A stretch of DNA of 64,000 bases from Lebetimonas natsushimae (lineage in GTDB: Bacteria > Campylobacterota > Campylobacteria > Campylobacterales > Nautiliaceae): NCBI RefSeq assembly GCF_002335445.1, contig NZ_BDME01000002.1, forward strand, positions 62,001 to 126,000, given 5' to 3'. The notes below the pieces were generated by a model, which saw only the letters and a list, made by a program, of their open reading frames with translations, was not told the DNA's origin and ran no database searches. A program made the position numbers and the translations under genes. The first letter of the stretch is position 1. Each line of letters opens with the position of its first letter. This document shows, piece by piece, positions 34,097 through 42,667 of the stretch.

Positions 34097-36008
34097 AACT
34101 TCGTTTCAAATTAATTGCTTTTTGAATCATCTGATCACTTGTTGTAACCGTTTTGGCTGCCGCCGAAAAAGCTTTTTGAGTAATAATAAGTTCTGTCATG
34201 GCTTCTGCAAAATTTACATTTGAAGTTTCTAATTTACTTGGTAAAACTTTTGCATAAGGTATATACTCTCCATCTTTTTCATATAAAAACGCTTTATTTG
34301 AATTGGCAGTTTCCCTGAACAGATTTCCTCCTATACTTTCTAAACCTTGAGGGTTTTGAAAATGAAAAATAGGAATTTGTGCAACTGCAATGCTTTTTGA
34401 ATTTGAAAAATTTGCAAAAATAGTTCCGTTATCATTAATCTCATATCCCTGCAGATAACCCTTTGCTAATCCGTTTTGAGAAAATGAATAGCTGTTTTTA
34501 AGGTCTGTTTTGGCATATGATGTAAGATTAAAATCTACTTCCATAGTTTGAGGAGAATTTAATGTTATTGATTTTGGTGATAAAAGTTGTCCGTTTGCAT
34601 CAAATGTAAAAGTTTGATTTGTAGTATTTATAATGTTTCCGTTTTCATCTTTTATTGTTATTTCACCTTTCCATAAAATTTGATTATTAAGTATTTTTTG
34701 CTTGGTAAAAGAAAAAGTGATTAAATCTTTATTTCCGTCTTTATCAAAAATATTTCCACCAAAATTTTGTTTATTTACTTTAAACGAATAGCTTTTTGCA
34801 GCGGTTTGAGGGTATATTTCATTTCCGAGTCTTCCTAAATTGTTTATAAATAAATCATTGGAGGTTTCGGTTTTTAATATATAAGAATTAATTGTTTTTT
34901 CTGTCGGATTATTTGTTACTATTCTTCCTTCATTATCTAATGAAACTGATATATTGCTGTTTTCATTTTCAGCAAGAGTATTTAATTTATCTATTAAACT
35001 TTCCATTGTGTCAAATTCGTTATCCTGAGTTGGATTAGCATTATAAATTAGTTTTTCCGCTGCAATGTTTGGCAGATTGTTATTGTTTGAATGTAAAATT
35101 ATTTTAGCAGGATTTGAAATTATTATTCCATTATCTGAAATTTGGGCATCTATTCCATTTTGAGTTAGTTTATCTACTAAAGCATTTTGAATTTCTTCTT
35201 TTGTAGCTCCATCAGGCAAGGTTAAATTTATTTGTTTTCCATTGATTGTAAAATCATAAATTAAATCTTTTCCATCTTTTTCATCATTAGTTATACAAAT
35301 TTCGCTTGAAATTAGATTATTAGAATAAGTAGCGGGATTTCCGAATCCAAAAACAAAAGAATCTCCGTTTCTAACTTTTAAATCTTCCCCATCTTTTGAA
35401 TATAAGGCACTAAAATCGCTTTCAAGATTTGCAGGAGAGGTGGTATTAATCTTATTTGCATCATTTAAATTAGTAAAAAGTTCAATTTTAGATGTGGCAA
35501 TTGCAGGTAAAATCATTGAATTTGGCAAAGAAATTGGTGATAGTGGATTATTTATCAGATTATCAGTCGGTATGTTTTGGTCTATTTCATAATTTCCGTT
35601 ATTGTTTTTTATATTGTTTGCATTTGCTACTAGCAGATAATCTCCGTTATCATCTACCAAAAAGCCTTGGGCGTCTCTTTTAAAACTCCCGTTTCTTGTG
35701 TAATATGTATCTTCACCTTTTTTAACTGCAAGCCATCCTTTTCCTCCAAGGGCAATATCAAAAGGATTGTCAGAATCTATAAAACTGCCCTGTGATAAAT
35801 TTATAGCATTTGCGTTTAAATAACCTCCCAGACCCACATCTGAAATTATAGGAGATGATTTGAGCGTTTGTGAGAAAATAGAGGCAAACTCTGGCTGTGT
35901 TTCTTTATATCCTACTGTATTTATATTTGCAATATTATTGCTCCATATATCAATACCGTTTTGAAAACTTTTCATACCGCTTACGCCGTTAAAAAAAGAT
36001 CTTGTCAT
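34095..36008 (-). CDS. FlgE-like flagellar hook-family protein (second paralogue)
   Basis: The 637-residue protein has the same N-terminal D0 signature (TRSFFNGVSGMKSFQNGIDIWSNNIANINTVGYKETQPEF), the DIALGGKGWLAVKKGEDTYYTRNGSFKRDAQG block and the C-terminal helix MTELIITQKAFSAAAKTVTTSDQMIQKAINLK. It is unlike the 868-residue FlgE in the middle. Its place after fliK-flgD matches Cj0041-Cj0042-Cj0043, where Cj0043 is a hook-family protein. It may be a hook cap-region, minor or proximal hook protein. Confidence 0.88.
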   Translation of the reverse strand: MTRSFFNGVSGMKSFQNGIDIWSNNIANINTVGYKETQPEFASIFSQTLKSSPIISDVGLGGYLNANAINLSQGSFIDSDNPFDIALGGKGWLAVKKGEDTYYTRNGSFKRDAQGFLVDDNGDYLLVANANNIKNNNGNYEIDQNIPTDNLINNPLSPISLPNSMILPAIATSKIELFTNLNDANKINTTSPANLESDFSALYSKDGEDLKVRNGDSFVFGFGNPATYSNNLISSEICITNDEKDGKDLIYDFTINGKQINLTLPDGATKEEIQNALVDKLTQNGIDAQISDNGIIISNPAKIILHSNNNNLPNIAAEKLIYNANPTQDNEFDTMESLIDKLNTLAENENSNISVSLDNEGRIVTNNPTEKTINSYILKTETSNDLFINNLGRLGNEIYPQTAAKSYSFKVNKQNFGGNIFDKDGNKDLITFSFTKQKILNNQILWKGEITIKDENGNIINTTNQTFTFDANGQLLSPKSITLNSPQTMEVDFNLTSYAKTDLKNSYSFSQNGLAKGYLQGYEINDNGTIFANFSNSKSIAVAQIPIFHFQNPQGLESIGGNLFRETANSNKAFLYEKDGEYIPYAKVLPSKLETSNVNFAEAMTELIITQKAFSAAAKTVTTSDQMIQKAINLKRS

Positions 36009-36025
36009 TTATAAAACCTTTAATA

Positions 36026-36700
36026 TTAATTTTGCCACTGATAAATTTCTTTTATTTTTTCAAATGGGACATATTGGCTTGCGAGTTTTGCATAAGCTTT
36101 TCCGTTTTCAAATCTTATAGATTCTATAGGATATGCTCCTAGTGCGGTAGTTTTTTGTTTTCCATCTGGTGTTGTATAAACTGCACTTATTTCATAACTG
36201 TTGCTTTTTACCCTCATACCATTACTGTCTTTTAAATCCCATTCAAAACTTAAAATTCCTTTAGAATGTGGATTTAATTCAAATTCTTTTACAATGTTAC
36301 CCGCTTTATCTTTTATTTGAACTTTTCCGCTTTGTATGTTGTCTCCAAAATATAATTCAAAATCTTTTTTTGTATCATCATCTGTTATGTTTATGTATCT
36401 ATTGCCTGTATCCGCCATTTTTCCTATTGCTGAAACGGTGGAAAGCTGATTTGATGATGTGAGTGTTTTTGATAAAGTATCAATTGTTTTTTGCATATTT
36501 GTATTCATCTCCATTGTAGAAAGGTAAGCGGTCTGTTCAAGCATTTTGTCTGTATCCATCGGATTGGTGGGATCCTGCATTTCAAGTTGTTTTAAAAACA
36601 GTTTCATAAAAGCGTTTTTGTCAAGCTCGGAATTTGGATTATAAATTTTATCGTTTCCCGCTTTTGTTGCATTGTTTGTAATTGTTGCTACTGATGACAT
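36026..36700 (-). CDS. flgD: flagellar hook cap / scaffolding protein FlgD
   Basis: Caps the growing hook and helps FlgE subunits insert. The conserved N-terminal export/cap block DKNAFMKLFLKQLEMQDPTNPMDTDKMLEQTAYLSTMEMNTNM (about 27-70) is clear. A C-terminal FlgD Ig/tudor part follows (about 100-205, KEFELNPHSKGILSFEWDLKDSNGMRVKSNSYEI). The 224-residue length is normal. A sigma54 promoter at 36725-36738 gives it a transcript separate from fliK. Confidence 0.94.
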   Translation of the reverse strand: MSSVATITNNATKAGNDKIYNPNSELDKNAFMKLFLKQLEMQDPTNPMDTDKMLEQTAYLSTMEMNTNMQKTIDTLSKTLTSSNQLSTVSAIGKMADTGNRYINITDDDTKKDFELYFGDNIQSGKVQIKDKAGNIVKEFELNPHSKGILSFEWDLKDSNGMRVKSNSYEISAVYTTPDGKQKTTALGAYPIESIRFENGKAYAKLASQYVPFEKIKEIYQWQN

Positions 36701-36702
36701 TT

Positions 36703-36739
36703 GCCAGCCTTTTTTATAAGGGCAGCAAAAATTATTCCG
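36703..36739 (-). promoter_or_regulatory. sigma54 promoter and leader of flgD
   Basis: The minus strand reads CGGAATAATTTTTGCTGCCC; GG (36737-36738) and GC (36725-36726) are ten bases apart. The leader TGCTGCCCTTATAAAAAAGGCTGGC closely matches that of flgI and contains GCC...GGC complementarity that ends at the ribosome binding site. Confidence 0.72.
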
Positions 36740-38152
36740 TTAAGCATATGTATATGGAATTTCTATAATTAATTCGTCATAATTATCATCATTTTTGTTG
36801 GAAGAATAATGTTTATATGCTTTTTTATTCTGATTTTCCCTGTTTTGATTAGAGTTAAAATTCATATCAATTCCATTATATCCCATATTTACCAATACAT
36901 TTTTTAATTCAATTTGATGGGAATGGAAAAAATTAATGGCCTGGTTGTTTGAATTTATGTTAATTTGTAGATTATCGCCTCTGTGGATAATTGTTATATC
37001 TACTTTTCCGAGTTCTTTTGGATGCAGTTCTATTGATAATTTACTAATTGGAGGTTTATAATTTTTAATTGCTTCTTTTAAATTGTTTGAAAAATATTTA
37101 ATTGATTCTTTTGCTTTTATTATTTTATGTTTTATTTCAGTGTTTGGATTAAAATTATTAATTGTAATATCAGTGGTTTTATTTTCATTATTATTTTTGG
37201 TTGCATCTATTTTATTGTCAGAATTTGTTAAATTATCAATATTTAAATTTTTATTTTGTGTTATGTTTTCATTATTTATGTGCGGGTTTTTACTTGAAAT
37301 TAATGTTTGTAATATATTTTTATTATTATTTGCTTTGTGTTTTAATGTCAGGATTGAAGAATTTATTTTATTAATATTTTGAACGATTTTTAAATTAGGA
37401 ATTTTTATTTGTGGTAAATATTTAGGCTTTTGAGGCTCTGTTTTTATAATTTTTGTAATAATTTTTTTAATATTTAAGCCGTGTTTGTTTGCAACTGATA
37501 CTAATTCTTCAAAAGAATTCACATTTTTAATTTCAGTAATTATTTTTTTGGTCAATAATTTATTTTCAATTTTTGTATTTGCTTCAATTTCTTTTTTTAT
37601 TAATTGGGTTATATCTTGTTTTATTTTTTTTATTTCTTTTTTGATTTTTTGTGGAAAAGTTTGTGTGTTGTTTAATAATAACCTTAAAATGTTTTCTATA
37701 TTGTTTATATTATCATTATTTTTAATGTCTTTTGTTTTTTTTTCAGTTATATTTAATGGGGTGTCTTTTAATTTTAAATTATCATTTTTATTTATTAATT
37801 TCAAAAAATATTCAATATCGTTTTTCAAATCTGTTTTTGTATCGGTTTGTGTACTTTTAGTGTTAATGTTTTTTATTTCGATGTTTTGTGCTTTGTTATC
37901 CAAATTTAATTTGTTTTTTATTATTTCTTTATTTAATAATTCTAAATATATTTTTTTATCTTTCTCGGGCAATTTTGAAATTATTTCTTTTATTTCTTCT
38001 TTCGTTAAATTAAAGTTTTTCAATAATTCTATAGCTTTTTTAGGTTCTATGTTTTTTAACAGTTCTGAAATAAAATTTTGGGTAGGTTTTATTTTGGAAT
38101 TATTTTTTGTTTTAATGTTTATTGTTAGTAATTCTATTAATTGAGAAGACAT
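36740..38152 (-). CDS. fliK: flagellar hook-length control protein FliK
   Basis: The 470-residue protein has a long, very Asn/Lys/Ile-rich, low-complexity N-terminal ruler region and a compact C-terminal domain (about 370-440). That domain contains LSIELHPKELGKVDITIIHRGDNLQININSNNQAINFFHSHQIELKNVLVNMGY, the FliK switch domain that contacts FlhB. An internal amphipathic region near 1-70 is more conserved. It is the first gene of fliK-flgD-flgE2. The composition follows the strong AT bias. Confidence 0.9.
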   Translation of the reverse strand: MSSQLIELLTINIKTKNNSKIKPTQNFISELLKNIEPKKAIELLKNFNLTKEEIKEIISKLPEKDKKIYLELLNKEIIKNKLNLDNKAQNIEIKNINTKSTQTDTKTDLKNDIEYFLKLINKNDNLKLKDTPLNITEKKTKDIKNNDNINNIENILRLLLNNTQTFPQKIKKEIKKIKQDITQLIKKEIEANTKIENKLLTKKIITEIKNVNSFEELVSVANKHGLNIKKIITKIIKTEPQKPKYLPQIKIPNLKIVQNINKINSSILTLKHKANNNKNILQTLISSKNPHINNENITQNKNLNIDNLTNSDNKIDATKNNNENKTTDITINNFNPNTEIKHKIIKAKESIKYFSNNLKEAIKNYKPPISKLSIELHPKELGKVDITIIHRGDNLQININSNNQAINFFHSHQIELKNVLVNMGYNGIDMNFNSNQNRENQNKKAYKHYSSNKNDDNYDELIIEIPYTYA

Positions 38153-38175
38153 TAAAAACCTTTTTATTTAAAACA

Positions 38176-38191
38176 AGCAAATATTATTCCA
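38176..38191 (-). promoter_or_regulatory. sigma54 promoter of fliK
   Basis: The minus strand reads TGGAATAATATTTGC, nearly consensus. GG (38189-38190) and GC (38177-38178) are ten bases apart, about 25 bases before the fliK ATG. Confidence 0.72.
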
Positions 38192-38233
38192 TCTTTACAA
38201 AAATAAAAATTTTCTATTTTATATATATTGATG

Positions 38234-38239
38234 TATAAT
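38234..38239 (+). promoter_or_regulatory. typA -10 promoter element
   Basis: TATAAT preceded by TTGATG, about 24 bases before the typA ATG at 38264. No clear -35. Confidence 0.45.
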
Positions 38240-38263
38240 TTCAAAAATTTTTAAAGGTAATTG

Positions 38264-40069
38264 ATGAAAAATATTAGAAATATCGCAGTTATAGCTCACG
38301 TTGACCACGGTAAAACCACTCTGGTAGATGAGCTGCTTAAACAATCTCACACTCTTGATGCCAGAAAGGAATTTGGCGAGAGGGTAATGGACAGTAACGA
38401 TTTGGAAAGAGAAAGAGGTATTACTATTTTAAGCAAAAATACGGCTATCAGATGGGGCGACTTTAGAATTAATATTATTGACACCCCGGGGCACAGCGAT
38501 TTTGGCGGAGAAGTTGAGAGGGTGCTTAAAATGGTAGACGGTGTATTGCTTTTAGTTGATGCACAAGAAGGTGTTATGCCTCAGACTAAATTTGTTGTAA
38601 AAAAAGCACTTTCACTCGGACTTAAACCTATTTTGGTTGTAAATAAAATTGATAAACCCGCAGCTGAGCCTGACAGGGTTGTAGATGAGGTGTTTGATTT
38701 GTTTGTAAGCATGGGGGCAAATGAAGACCAATTAGATTTTCCTATTATTTATGCGGCTGCAAAAGAAGGGTATGCCAAATGGGAACTTGAAGATGATAAT
38801 AACGATATGACCCCTGTTTTTGAAGCTATTACAAAATATATCCCAGCTCCTGCCGGAGATGAAAACGCTCCTCTTCAAATGCAAGTTTTTACACTTGATT
38901 ATGACAATTATGTGGGAAGAATAGGAATTGCCAGAATTTTTAACGGAAAAGTAAAAAAAGGTGAAGAAGTAACTCTTGTAAAAGCCAACGGAGAAAAAAT
39001 AAACGGTAGAATTACTAAGCTGATGGGATTTTTGGGGCTTGAGAGGATGGAGATTGAAGAGGCAAAAGCCGGTGATATTGTAGCGGTTGCCGGATTTGAA
39101 GCATTAAATGTAGGAGATACCATTGCCGATAAAAACAATCCGATTCCTCTTGACGCACTGCATATTGAAGAACCGACCATCAGTGTTATTTTAAGTGTAA
39201 ATGACTCTCCGCTTGCCGGGACTGAGGGTAAAAATGTAACAGCTCCAAAACTTAGAGACAGACTTTTTAAAGAAATGCAAACAAACATTGCTATGAAAAT
39301 AGAAGAGCTAGGAGAAGGTAAATTTAAAGTTAGCGGAAGAGGAGAACTTCAAATTGCAATTTTGGCTGAAAATTTAAGACGTGAAGATTTCGAATTTTCA
39401 CTATCACGTCCGGAAGTTATTATTAAAGTGGAAAACGGTGTGAAACTTGAGCCGTATGAATATGTGGTAGTTGATGTGCCTGATGAATACAGCGGAGTGG
39501 TAATTGAAAAACTTGGAACCCGTGGTGGAGTTATGAAAAACATGATGCCTTTATCTGACGGTACTACAAGAATTGAATTTGAAATGCCTGCCCGCGGACT
39601 TATCGGTTACAGAGGTGAATTTATGACAGATACAAAAGGTGAGGGTGTGCTTAACAGCAGCTTTTTGGAATTCAGACCTGCTACTACTAAACCTTATAAA
39701 AGAAAAAACGGTGCGCTTATTTCCATGGAAAACGGGGTTGCCACCGGGTATGCAATATTTAACCTTCAAGAGAGGGGCAGAATGTTTATAAAACCGGGGG
39801 ATAAAGTATATAACGGTATGATTGTAGGAGAGCATTCAAGGGGCAATGATTTGGAAGTTAATCCAATCAGAGGTAAAAACCTAACAAACGTCAGGGCTAG
39901 TGGAAGTGATGAGGCTATAAAACTTGTACCTCCGGTTGAAATGACACTTGAAAAAGCGCTTGAGTGGATAGAAGATGACGAACTTGTAGAAGTTACCCCA
40001 AAATCAATCAGAGTCAGAAAAAAATATCTTGACCCAACTGAGAGAAAAAGAATGAGCCGCAGAAAATAA
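38264..40069 (+). CDS. typA: ribosome-associated translational GTPase TypA/BipA
   Basis: An EF-G-like GTPase involved in 50S assembly and stress adaptation. It has G1 [10 protein letters not shown], the switch region RGITI, G3 DTPGHSDF, G4 NKID and a C-terminal domain with [23 protein letters not shown]. The product is 601 residues. A TTG one codon earlier (38261) is in frame, but the ATG at 38264 is better spaced from TAAAGG. Its stop touches repeat copy 5. Confidence 0.96.
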   Translation: MKNIRNIAVIAHVDHGKTTLVDELLKQSHTLDARKEFGERVMDSNDLERERGITILSKNTAIRWGDFRINIIDTPGHSDFGGEVERVLKMVDGVLLLVDAQEGVMPQTKFVVKKALSLGLKPILVVNKIDKPAAEPDRVVDEVFDLFVSMGANEDQLDFPIIYAAAKEGYAKWELEDDNNDMTPVFEAITKYIPAPAGDENAPLQMQVFTLDYDNYVGRIGIARIFNGKVKKGEEVTLVKANGEKINGRITKLMGFLGLERMEIEEAKAGDIVAVAGFEALNVGDTIADKNNPIPLDALHIEEPTISVILSVNDSPLAGTEGKNVTAPKLRDRLFKEMQTNIAMKIEELGEGKFKVSGRGELQIAILAENLRREDFEFSLSRPEVIIKVENGVKLEPYEYVVVDVPDEYSGVVIEKLGTRGGVMKNMMPLSDGTTRIEFEMPARGLIGYRGEFMTDTKGEGVLNSSFLEFRPATTKPYKRKNGALISMENGVATGYAIFNLQERGRMFIKPGDKVYNGMIVGEHSRGNDLEVNPIRGKNLTNVRASGSDEAIKLVPPVEMTLEKALEWIEDDELVEVTPKSIRVRKKYLDPTERKRMSRRK

Positions 40070-40130
40070 TATAAAATGTAAAATGGAAAATGTAAAATTA
40101 ATTCTTCATTTTCCATTATCAATTCTTCAT
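40070..40130. repeat. AATGGA-type interspersed repeat, copy 5
   Basis: It starts right after the typA stop. AATGGAAAATG (40082-40092) and its exact reverse complement (40107-40117) make an 11-bp stem with a 14-base loop. The 19 bases at 40073-40091 are identical to 17977-17995. It could also act as a weak terminator for typA. Confidence 0.7.
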
Positions 40131-40178
40131 TAAAAATATAACTTTTTCTTATATCTTCGTTAATTTTTATAAATCTTT

Positions 40179-40186
40179 GTTACAAT
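40179..40186 (+). promoter_or_regulatory. RND efflux operon promoter
   Basis: TGTTACAAT (TACAAT at 40181-40186) is an extended -10 about 25 bases before the outer-membrane factor gene, which also has an AAAGGAGCGG ribosome binding site. Confidence 0.45.
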
Positions 40187-40210
40187 TCAAAAAAATTTTA
40201 AAGGAGCGGT

Positions 40211-41599
40211 ATGAAAAAATTTTTATTCACTGCCGCTTTGTCAAGTCTGCTTTTAGCTAAAGTAGTTACTTTTAATGAAATTTTAAAAGAAACAATGAAG
40301 AATAATTTAGAGCTAAAAGCAAAAAAACTTAATATTGACAAAGCAAAGAGCGATTTGGAAAAAGCCAAGGGAATGGAGTGGGGAAAGTTTATTTTTAGTG
40401 AAGAAATAAGCAGGACCAATAATGCTTTATATGTTTTTGGAATGAAACTTGGTGCGAGGGAAGCTACGTTCAGGGATTTTGGATTCAGTGATTTTCTTGC
40501 CAATATGCCTGGTTTGATGAGTGGAAGTGTGAGCGGAAATCAGGTATTGTCTATTCAGCCTCATGATTTAAATAATCCGGCACCAAGAAGTAATTTTGCT
40601 ACAAAATTTGTTTACGAAGTCCCTATTTTTACAGGTTTTAAATTAACTTATGCAAAAAAAATGGCAAAACTCCAAATCCTGGCAAATAAATTTAAATTCA
40701 ATAGAGATAAAAATCTTTTGGCTTTAGAAGTTTTAAAGGCATATAACGGGGCGGTAGCGGCTAAATATTTTATAAATGCCCTTAAAAAAGCCAAAGAGAC
40801 TACAAGTTCTTTTGTAAAAATGGTTGAAAATTTTAAGAAAGAAGGAATGGCCACCGATATTGATTTGCTTCAGGCTAAAAAAAGAGACAGCGAAGTTGAT
40901 GCATATCTTGAAGAAGCTAAAAACAAATATGCCTTGGCTCTTGCGTATTTAAGGTTTTTAAGTGATGATTATGAAATAACAGATGTAAGTGATTTTGCAG
41001 TTGTGATTTCTCCTGATAGTGATTTGAATAAACTTATAAAAACCGCACTTAAAAACAGAAACGATTTAAAATGGATGAAAAAAAATGTAGAGACTATGCA
41101 AAAAAAAGTTAAATTTGACTCTGCCGATAAATATCCGATGATAGGCGCCCATTTGGAATACGGCTGGAATGACAATACTATAGCAAATATAAGAAGTGAT
41201 AAAGATTACTGGCTTGCAGCGGTAGGGCTTAAATATAATATTTTTGATAAAAGCAAAGATGCCGATATTGAAAAAAGTAAACTTTCTGCCCTTCAGACAA
41301 GTTATTATTATAAATATATGAAAAAGGGGATAGCCCTTGATGTAAGACAAAAATATCTTAATTTAAAAACAAAAAGTAAAATAATAAAAAATAAAATTAT
41401 AAATAAAGATTTGGCAGAAGAAATTTTAAACAAATATACATATATGTATAAACAGGGAATGATTAATATGACAGTGCTTTTAATGAAAGAGGCTGATGCA
41501 AGAAAAGCAAGAGCAGAGCTTATTAAAGCAAAATATGACGAAGCGGTTGCTGCGGCTGAACTGAAAGCAAGTATAGGTGATTTTGTAAAGCAAAAATGA
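40211..41599 (+). CDS. TolC-family outer-membrane efflux protein
   Basis: The 462-residue exported protein (signal peptide about 1-16) has the paired-helix repeats of outer-membrane factors: LKETMKNNLELKAKKLNIDKAKSDLEKAKG (about 19-48), the FATKFVYEVPIFTGFKLTYAKKMAKLQ beta/helix boundary and GLKYNIFDKSKDADIEKSKLSALQ in the second half. It would form the trimeric channel joined to the adaptor and RND pump encoded next. The stop TGA lies in repeat copy 6. Confidence 0.88.
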   Translation: MKKFLFTAALSSLLLAKVVTFNEILKETMKNNLELKAKKLNIDKAKSDLEKAKGMEWGKFIFSEEISRTNNALYVFGMKLGAREATFRDFGFSDFLANMPGLMSGSVSGNQVLSIQPHDLNNPAPRSNFATKFVYEVPIFTGFKLTYAKKMAKLQILANKFKFNRDKNLLALEVLKAYNGAVAAKYFINALKKAKETTSSFVKMVENFKKEGMATDIDLLQAKKRDSEVDAYLEEAKNKYALALAYLRFLSDDYEITDVSDFAVVISPDSDLNKLIKTALKNRNDLKWMKKNVETMQKKVKFDSADKYPMIGAHLEYGWNDNTIANIRSDKDYWLAAVGLKYNIFDKSKDADIEKSKLSALQTSYYYKYMKKGIALDVRQKYLNLKTKSKIIKNKIINKDLAEEILNKYTYMYKQGMINMTVLLMKEADARKARAELIKAKYDEAVAAAELKASIGDFVKQK

Positions 41600-41615
41600 A
41601 AAGTGAAACAAAGGA
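41594..41615. repeat. AAGTGAAA-type interspersed repeat, copy 6
   Basis: AAATGAAAAGTGAAA (41594-41608) is shared exactly with 26563-26577 and, inverted, with 49806-49820. The TolC-family gene's TGA stop (41597-41599) lies within it, and the adaptor's ribosome binding site AAGGAG follows immediately. Confidence 0.5.
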
Positions 41616-41621
41616 GTTTAA

Positions 41622-42662
41622 ATGATTAAGAAAATAGCATTTATTTCAACATTGGCATTAAGTGTTTTTGCTTTTGAATATGCTAATGTTAAAAAAGAAG
41701 AAATTCCTTTAAAAAAGGAATATGTAGCGGATATTTACGCTAAAAAACAGGTAATGCTTGCAAGCAGGGTCATGGGATATGTTAAGCAGATAAATGTAGA
41801 AGAAGGTGAGAGAGTAAAAAAAGGTGAACTTTTATTTGTGGTTGACCCAAATGATATTTATTCTATGCTTAACCAGGCGAGAGGTGCTGTTTTACAGGCC
41901 CAGAGCGGGGTATTGATGGCTGAGATGGCTTATGCCGATGCAAAAAAAGATTATGAAAGATTTAAGAATTTATATGCCGAGGGTGCTGTCAGTAAAAGAG
42001 ATTTTGAAAAAATGAAACTAAATATGGATATCAGAAAAAAACAGGTTGATATGGCTAAAGGAATGCTAAAAAGAGCAAAAGCCGGGCTTGATATGGCAAG
42101 AAACCAGATTAAATATGCCAAGGTTAAATCCCCTATTGATGCAGTTGTTACAAGAAAAATGAAAAATGTCGGGGAAATGGCTCTTCCAGGGTATCCTGTT
42201 TTAATACTAAGTGATTTGAATTCTTTGAAAGCCAGAAGTTTTGTAAAAGAGGCTGATATTGATAAATTCAAACTGGGTATGAGTGTTCAGATTTTTGTAC
42301 CGGCAGTAAATAAAACTTACAAAGCAAAAGTTGATACAATAATTCCAAGCGCAGACCCTGCTACTCATTCATATATTGTTAAATTTGCTTTGGATAATTA
42401 CGATAACAAACTTCTTCCCGGAATGTATGCAAAAGCTAAAGTTGTTGTAGGTAAAAAAGAGGCTGTTTTGGTTCCGTTTGCGGCTGTTACAAGCAGGGAA
42501 GGGCTTGTCGGTGTATTTGTGAATGAGAATGGAACTGCAAAATTTGTACCTATTAAACAAATTGCTCAAGAGGGAGATTTTATAGCTGTTGAAGGTTTAA
42601 AAGGTGATGAAAAAGTAATTTTATATCCTCCTGCAAATTTAACTGACGGACAAAGATTATAG
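41622..42662 (+). CDS. RND efflux periplasmic adaptor (membrane fusion protein)
   Basis: The 346-residue exported protein (signal about 1-17, no lipobox). It has a lipoyl half-motif YVKQINVEEGERVKKGELLFVVDP (about 52-75), a coiled-coil hairpin (about 80-155), the second lipoyl half YAKVKSPIDAVVTRKMKNVGEMALPGYPVLIL (about 165-196) and the beta-barrel part. It links the TolC-like channel and the pump. The arrangement channel-adaptor-pump on one strand with gaps of 22 and 5 bases indicates one operon. Confidence 0.9.
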   Translation: MIKKIAFISTLALSVFAFEYANVKKEEIPLKKEYVADIYAKKQVMLASRVMGYVKQINVEEGERVKKGELLFVVDPNDIYSMLNQARGAVLQAQSGVLMAEMAYADAKKDYERFKNLYAEGAVSKRDFEKMKLNMDIRKKQVDMAKGMLKRAKAGLDMARNQIKYAKVKSPIDAVVTRKMKNVGEMALPGYPVLILSDLNSLKARSFVKEADIDKFKLGMSVQIFVPAVNKTYKAKVDTIIPSADPATHSYIVKFALDNYDNKLLPGMYAKAKVVVGKKEAVLVPFAAVTSREGLVGVFVNENGTAKFVPIKQIAQEGDFIAVEGLKGDEKVILYPPANLTDGQRL

Positions 42663-42667
42663 GAGCG

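Noticed and set aside
37485-38144. Long open frame antisense to fliK (219 codons)
   Set aside because: Its translation is Phe/Ser/Ile-rich and mirrors the Asn/Lys-rich composition of fliK. It has no ribosome binding site or recognisable domain.
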